From Campylobacterales bacterium (GTDB lineage Bacteria; Campylobacterota; Campylobacteria; Campylobacterales; QNZT01): a stretch of DNA of 8,934 nucleotides. Every line of letters begins with the position of its first letter. Within the stretch, counting starts at the first letter, position 1. A program made the translations under genes and the position numbers. Shown here in pieces: positions 5,425-8,934 of this stretch. The notes below the pieces were generated by a model, which was not told the DNA's origin, searched no databases, and saw only the letters and a program-made list of their open reading frames with translations. The stretch spans positions 1-8,934 of the forward strand of contig JALULO010000172.1 in NCBI GenBank assembly GCA_027056215.1, written 5' to 3'.

Positions 5425-7582
5425 CTTTCATAGAAAGCTTCACTATACCGCCATCTTGTAACGCACCAAATAAAACTTCATCGGTCAATGGTGTTTTGAC
5501 TTCATCTTGGATGATTCTACTCATCACACGAGCACCAAGATGGGCATCAAAGCCTTTATCTGCAAAATATTTTTTTGCTTCTTGTGTTGCTTCGATTTTG
5601 ATTTTTTTCTCTTTAAGTTGGTCTTCTAATTCATGTAAGAACTTATCAACTATATGAACCATCACATCTTCGCCAAGTGCTTTAAAGTGTACCACTGCAT
5701 CCAAACGGTTTCTAAACTCAGGTGCAAAAAAATCACCGATGGCAGATTCTGCTTTATGGGTTTCATTTTTATGAAAACCTACCTGTGGTGCAGATTTAAC
5801 ACCAAGGTTACTTGTCATGATGATGATTACATTTCTAAAGTCCGTTTTGATACCGTCGTTGTCTGTCAAAGTTGCACTATCCATCACCTGTAACAAGATA
5901 TTCATGACATCTGGATGGGCTTTTTCAACCTCATCAAGTAAAAGTACCGTATATGGATGTTTACGGATTGCTTCTGTTAACTGTCCACCCTCTTCATATC
6001 CTACGTATCCCGGAGGCGCACCGATGAGTCTGGAAACATTGTGTTTTTCCATATATTCACTCATATCAAAACGCTCAAAATGTACACCCAGAGTCTCAGC
6101 AAGTTTTTTCGCAACTTCTGTTTTACCCACACCTGTTGGTCCAGCAAAAAGAAATGAGCCTATCGGAGAATGAGGACGACCAAGTCCTGCTCGTGCACGT
6201 TTGACTGCTTTTGAAAGCTCTACAATCGCATCATCTTGTCCAAAGACAACTTTTTTCAAATCTTCTTCAAGTGTTTTAAGTACCATTTTATCATCTGAAC
6301 TCACTTGACGACTTGGAATATTTGCTATTTTTGCGATCACTTTTTCGATATCTTCTACAGATACATTGGTTCTTTTTTTCTCATCGATATGAAATGATGC
6401 AGCAACTTCATCAATCAAATCAATCGCAGAATCCGGTAAAAAACGGTCATTGATATACTTTTTAGCAAGTTCAACAGATGTTTTTAATGCTTTATTGCTG
6501 TATTTAACATTGTGATGTTCTTCATACTTATCACGAAGCCCTAAGATGATCTGATAAGTATCATCGATACTTGGCTCTTCAACATCCACTTTGGCAAATC
6601 TACGACTAAGCGCTTTGTCTTTATCAAAAAAGTTTCTAAACTCTCCATACGTTGTTGCACCGATACATTTGATACCACCACTTGCAAGTGCAGGTTTCAA
6701 AAGGTTTGACAAATCCATAGAACCGCCACTGGTTGATCCGGCACCGACGATCGTATGAATCTCATCGATAAATAAAACAGCATTGTCTATCTCTTCAAGT
6801 TCAGATAAAACACCTTTAAGTCTTTTCTCAAAATCACCACGATACTTTGTACCAGAGAGCAAACCACCGATATCCAAAGAGAAGAGTGAAGCATTTTTCA
6901 AAATCGCCGGTGTATCATCGTTGATAATCTTTAAAGCCAAGCCTTCTATGATAGCTGTTTTACCAACACCTGGTTCACCAACAAGTAAAGGATTGTTTTT
7001 CTTACGACGACATAACACTTGCATCACGCGATTAAGTTCATCTTCACGCCCGATTACGGGATCTATTTTGCCACTGCGTGCGAGTTCATTGAGGTTGATT
7101 GTATAGTTAGCAAGATCACCATCTTCTTTAGGCACTTTAGTGATCTCTTCACTTTCATGTTTCTCTTCTGTTATCGCTTCAAGGATCGAGAGTTTTGAAA
7201 CACCTTGTTGCTTGAGTAAATAAACACTATAACTACGCTCTTCCTCAAAAAGTGCTGCAAGTAAATCGCCAACACTCGCCTGCTTTTTATCAGCTCCTTT
7301 GATATTGGTAATCATAGAATCAATCACACGTGCAAGAGCTACAGTTTCAAATGGATCATGATAGTTCTCCTGAGCAAGTGGTTTAAAAACAGAATCCAGA
7401 TGTGTCTTGATACGTTCTAGTAAAAATGCCGTATCAGCACCACACTTTTGTAATATATTGATCGCCTGATCATTCGTTAACAAGGAAAAAAAGACATGTT
7501 CTATCGTCACATACTCATGTCTGCTTTTCTTTGCAAATTCTAAGGCTTCATTTAAAACGGAATTTAACTCTTTATTTAACAT
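5387..7582 (-). CDS. clpA: ATP-dependent Clp protease ATP-binding subunit ClpA
   Basis: A hexameric AAA+ unfoldase that feeds proteins into ClpP and accepts N-degron substrates from ClpS. The N-terminal Clp-N repeats cover about residues 1-145. AAA-1 has Walker A GEPGVGKT (202-209) and Walker B VLFIDE (269-274). AAA-2 has Walker A GPTGVGKT (481-488) and Walker B VLLLDE (546-551), then the C-terminal D2-small domain. There is no ClpB-type long coiled coil between the two ATPase domains, which makes it ClpA. VGF (601-603) fits the IGF/IGL loop that docks ClpP. At 731 residues it is close to E. coli ClpA (758). ATG 7582 follows the clpS stop by four nt, with GGAAGAG as ribosome site inside the clpS end. 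The end overlaps aat. Confidence 0.98.
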   Translation of the reverse strand: MLNKELNSVLNEALEFAKKSRHEYVTIEHVFFSLLTNDQAINILQKCGADTAFLLERIKTHLDSVFKPLAQENYHDPFETVALARVIDSMITNIKGADKKQASVGDLLAALFEEERSYSVYLLKQQGVSKLSILEAITEEKHESEEITKVPKEDGDLANYTINLNELARSGKIDPVIGREDELNRVMQVLCRRKKNNPLLVGEPGVGKTAIIEGLALKIINDDTPAILKNASLFSLDIGGLLSGTKYRGDFEKRLKGVLSELEEIDNAVLFIDEIHTIVGAGSTSGGSMDLSNLLKPALASGGIKCIGATTYGEFRNFFDKDKALSRRFAKVDVEEPSIDDTYQIILGLRDKYEEHHNVKYSNKALKTSVELAKKYINDRFLPDSAIDLIDEVAASFHIDEKKRTNVSVEDIEKVIAKIANIPSRQVSSDDKMVLKTLEEDLKKVVFGQDDAIVELSKAVKRARAGLGRPHSPIGSFLFAGPTGVGKTEVAKKLAETLGVHFERFDMSEYMEKHNVSRLIGAPPGYVGYEEGGQLTEAIRKHPYTVLLLDEVEKAHPDVMNILLQVMDSATLTDNDGIKTDFRNVIIIMTSNLGVKSAPQVGFHKNETHKAESAIGDFFAPEFRNRLDAVVHFKALGEDVMVHIVDKFLHELEDQLKEKKIKIEATQEAKKYFADKGFDAHLGARVMSRIIQDEVKTPLTDEVLFGALQDGGIVKLSMKDEKLQIDYESAK

Positions 7583-7586
7583 TTAT

Positions 7587-7892
7587 TTACTCTTCCTCCA
7601 TTATCGCTTTTAATGGATATTCATTTTCTAAGGCACGTTTTCGTACTTGTGCTATCTTTGTTTCAGCTATTTCAAAAGTATAGACACCACAAATGCCCCT
7701 ACCTTCTCTATGGATATTTAGCATGATATTGATAGCACTGTCCAATGGATGTGAAAACAACTCCATTAAGATTTCCACCACGAAATCCATACTGGTAAAA
7801 TCGTCATTTAACAAAACAACTTTATATCTTTTGATTTCAGAGGTCTCTTCAATTGATTGAAATTCCAAAGCCCCGTCATCTTGATGTTCCAC
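7587..7892 (-). CDS. clpS: ClpA adaptor protein ClpS (N-recognin)
   Basis: A 101-residue adaptor that binds proteins with N-terminal Leu, Phe, Tyr or Trp and delivers them to ClpA. After a flexible N-terminus (1-20) comes YKVVLLNDDFTSMDFVVEIL (23-42). Asn29, Asp30 and Asp31 with Thr33 and Met35 match the E. coli N-degron pocket residues Asn34, Asp35, Asp36, Thr38 and Met40, and His61 in IHREGRGICG matches His66. GVYTFEIAETK completes the signature. The start is GTG 7892: AAGGA lies five nt upstream, whereas the overlapping ATG at 7894 is in another frame. First gene of the clpS-clpA-aat operon and divergent from bioD. Confidence 0.97.
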   Translation of the reverse strand: MEHQDDGALEFQSIEETSEIKRYKVVLLNDDFTSMDFVVEILMELFSHPLDSAINIMLNIHREGRGICGVYTFEIAETKIAQVRKRALENEYPLKAIMEEE

Positions 7893-7948
7893 ATATTTCC
7901 TTTATCCATCGACAGCAATATTTAAATAACCTGTCTATATTTCCAAAT

Positions 7949-7954
7949 ATTATA
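7949..7954 (-). promoter_or_regulatory. -10 box for the clpS-clpA-aat operon
   Basis: A perfect minus-strand TATAAT lies 56 nt upstream of the clpS GTG. The -35 region has no consensus hexamer and is overlapped by the 14-bp palindrome at 7965-7978, so a regulator binding there could block this promoter. Confidence 0.5.
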
Positions 7955-7964
7955 CTATGTTTTG

Positions 7965-7978
7965 AACTATATATAGTT
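7965..7978. promoter_or_regulatory. Perfect 14-bp palindrome between clpS and bioD
   Basis: AACTATATATAGTT is its own reverse complement. It begins 11 nt upstream of the clpS -10 box and 26 nt upstream of the bioD -35-like hexamer. It could be an operator for a dimeric regulator. It does not resemble the BirA operator pattern as I know it, and the alternating TA core could arise by chance in AT-rich DNA. Confidence 0.35.
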
Positions 7979-8003
7979 AACAAATGGTCAATAAACAAAA
8001 AAT

Positions 8004-8031
8004 TTGACTTTAACTGGTAATTTGGTAATAT
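8004..8031 (+). promoter_or_regulatory. Candidate bioD promoter (leaderless transcript possible)
   Basis: TTGACT (8004-8009) and TAATAT (8026-8031) are 16 nt apart, a good sigma-70 match. Transcription would begin about 6-8 nt after the -10 box, at or next to the ATG at 8039, leaving little or no 5' leader. Confidence 0.45.
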
Positions 8032-8038
8032 TATTGTT

Positions 8039-8701
8039 ATGAAACCTCTATTTATCACTGCTACAAACACCAATGTGGGTAAAACTTACACAACATTGAA
8101 ACTTATAGATTATTTTTCAAAACTTGGTTATAAAACAGGAGTATTTAAACCTATAGAAACAGGTGTGAAAGATCAACCAGAAGATGCAAGCTTGTTACTA
8201 AAAACTTGTACAAAATACAACAATGACTTTTCTATCTTTAGCACTGATGATATTTGTCCCATTCAGTTTTCTCTTCCAGCGGCACCCTATGTGTCAGCTA
8301 ATTTAAAAGATATTGATCTCAGAGCGATTTTTACAACAGTGAAAAGATTACAACAATACTGTGATATTTTACTGATTGAAGGAGCAGGAGGATTGCTTGT
8401 ACCGATACAAAAAAACTATTTTATGCTTGATCTCTTCAAAGCACTCGATGCATCGCTACTGCTAGTGGCGCATGATAAACTAGGATCGATCAATGATACA
8501 CTCTTAAATCTTAGCGTATTAAAACATCACCATATCGATCCGACATGGTGTATCAATGTTCGAGATCCTGAACAGTTCGCACACGTCACCTTACCTTTTT
8601 ATAAAGCCTATTTTGAAAACATATACACTTTACAAGAAAATCTCCCCCAAATAGCAGCTTCTCTAATAACTGATAGTAACGGTAATCGGTATACGTTTTA
8701 A
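8039..8701 (+). CDS. bioD: Dethiobiotin synthase
   Basis: A cytosolic enzyme of biotin synthesis that uses CO2 and ATP to close the ureido ring of 7,8-diaminononanoate. The 220-residue product has the P-loop TATNTNVGKT (7-16, Lys15), KPIETG (37-42), the DA pair at 49-50, PAAPYVSA (80-87) and EGAGGLLVP (114-122), all BioD landmarks in the expected order, and the length is typical (about 220-230). The P-loop has Asn where E. coli has Gly/Asp, which I regard as lineage variation. It is the only plus-strand gene. No Shine-Dalgarno site is seen before ATG 8039, consistent with the near-leaderless promoter. No other bio gene is visible. Its last 39 nt overlap the end of the convergent gene. Confidence 0.96.
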   Translation: MKPLFITATNTNVGKTYTTLKLIDYFSKLGYKTGVFKPIETGVKDQPEDASLLLKTCTKYNNDFSIFSTDDICPIQFSLPAAPYVSANLKDIDLRAIFTTVKRLQQYCDILLIEGAGGLLVPIQKNYFMLDLFKALDASLLLVAHDKLGSINDTLLNLSVLKHHHIDPTWCINVRDPEQFAHVTLPFYKAYFENIYTLQENLPQIAASLITDSNGNRYTF

Positions 8702-8934
8702 TCTTCGGTCACTATATTTAACAATCTTTTGCCCTTTATAGTACCCTACGTTCTTATAACCTGAAAAATTACGTACCCTATTTTCCCGATAGTGTGTTGT
8801 ACAGTGTCTTTTGGTTTCATATGTTGTATATGCTTCTTGATAGTTATCATGATAGCCTTGATTATTTGCAGCCGCATTTTGTCCTGCAAGTGTACCAAGG
8901 ATAGCACCACTGATGGTCGCAACATCTTTTCCTC
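8663..8934 (-). CDS. Glycine-zipper 2TM-domain envelope protein (partial, N-terminus outside window)
   Basis: A minus-strand frame enters from the right edge and runs 89 residues to TAG 8663-8665. It begins GKDVATISGAILGTLAGQNA, with small residues (Gly/Ala/Ser) spaced as in the glycine-zipper 2TM domain of 17-kDa antigen or SlyB-like envelope lipoproteins. The rest is Tyr- and Asn-rich, with one Cys (RHCTTHY), followed by short strands (VGYYKGQKIVKYSD) and the end RIPITVTISY, resembling the C-terminal beta segment of these proteins. A lipoprotein signal would lie outside the window. The role is unknown, probably outer-membrane or periplasmic. The 3' end overlaps bioD tail to tail by 39 nt. 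Confidence 0.72.
   Translation of the reverse strand, partial: GKDVATISGAILGTLAGQNAAANNQGYHDNYQEAYTTYETKRHCTTHYRENRVRNFSGYKNVGYYKGQKIVKYSDRRLKRIPITVTISY

Noticed and set aside
5817..6173. 118-codon plus-strand frame inside clpA
   Set aside because: It is antisense to the highly conserved second ATPase domain, with no start signal or recognisable motif.
7876..8073. 65-codon minus-strand frame across the clpS-bioD spacer
   Set aside because: It covers both promoters and the start of bioD, overlaps the start of clpS, has no ribosome site and its peptide resembles no family; it is a chance frame.

Overview
The window is AT-rich, compactly coded DNA that looks like a free-living member of the Campylobacterota, for example the Sulfurimonas, Sulfuricurvum or Sulfurovum group. 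That placement is inferred from base composition, the protein flavour of ClpA, ClpS, Aat and BioD, and promoters with clear TATAAT boxes but poor -35 boxes. No rRNA or other marker gene confirms it. All genes read on the minus strand except bioD. No tRNA, rRNA, CRISPR array or transposase gene was seen.

Right part (about 4735-8934): housekeeping. clpS, clpA and aat form one tight minus-strand operon that carries most of the bacterial N-degron pathway. Aat adds Leu or Phe to substrates, ClpS recognises them, and ClpA unfolds them for ClpP, which is not in this window. bioD (biotin synthesis) is divergent from clpS across a 146-bp spacer that holds both promoters and a perfect 14-bp palindrome. 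The 3' end of bioD overlaps the 3' end of a converging glycine-zipper envelope protein gene that runs off the right edge.

Middle part (about 2164-4665): a wrecked GDP-L-fucose locus mixed with toxin-antitoxin genes. In transcription order it holds: gmd (GDP-mannose 4,6-dehydratase) reduced by several deletions; an fcl (GDP-L-fucose synthase) gene without its N-terminal third, joined to the gmd tail; a promoter and the first 18 codons of an antitoxin gene; an intact MazF/PemK-type toxin-antitoxin pair; the remnant of a second, diverged fcl; a second copy of the same promoter and antitoxin start, here with the complete antitoxin gene; and a ParE/RelE toxin gene cut to half length. A roughly 125-bp direct repeat (2513-2637 and 3370-3493) marks the duplication. 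Breaks fall at deletion joints rather than at point mutations, so the damage looks recent; alternatively some joints could be assembly errors.

Left part (1-2167): surface polysaccharide genes. An intact Wzx-type flippase gene overlaps by 17 nt a glycosyltransferase gene that runs off the left edge. They directly follow the truncated toxin gene, so they may now be read from the antitoxin promoter. The whole 1-4665 segment resembles an O-antigen or capsule cluster, with its fucose-precursor genes dead and its export and transfer genes alive.
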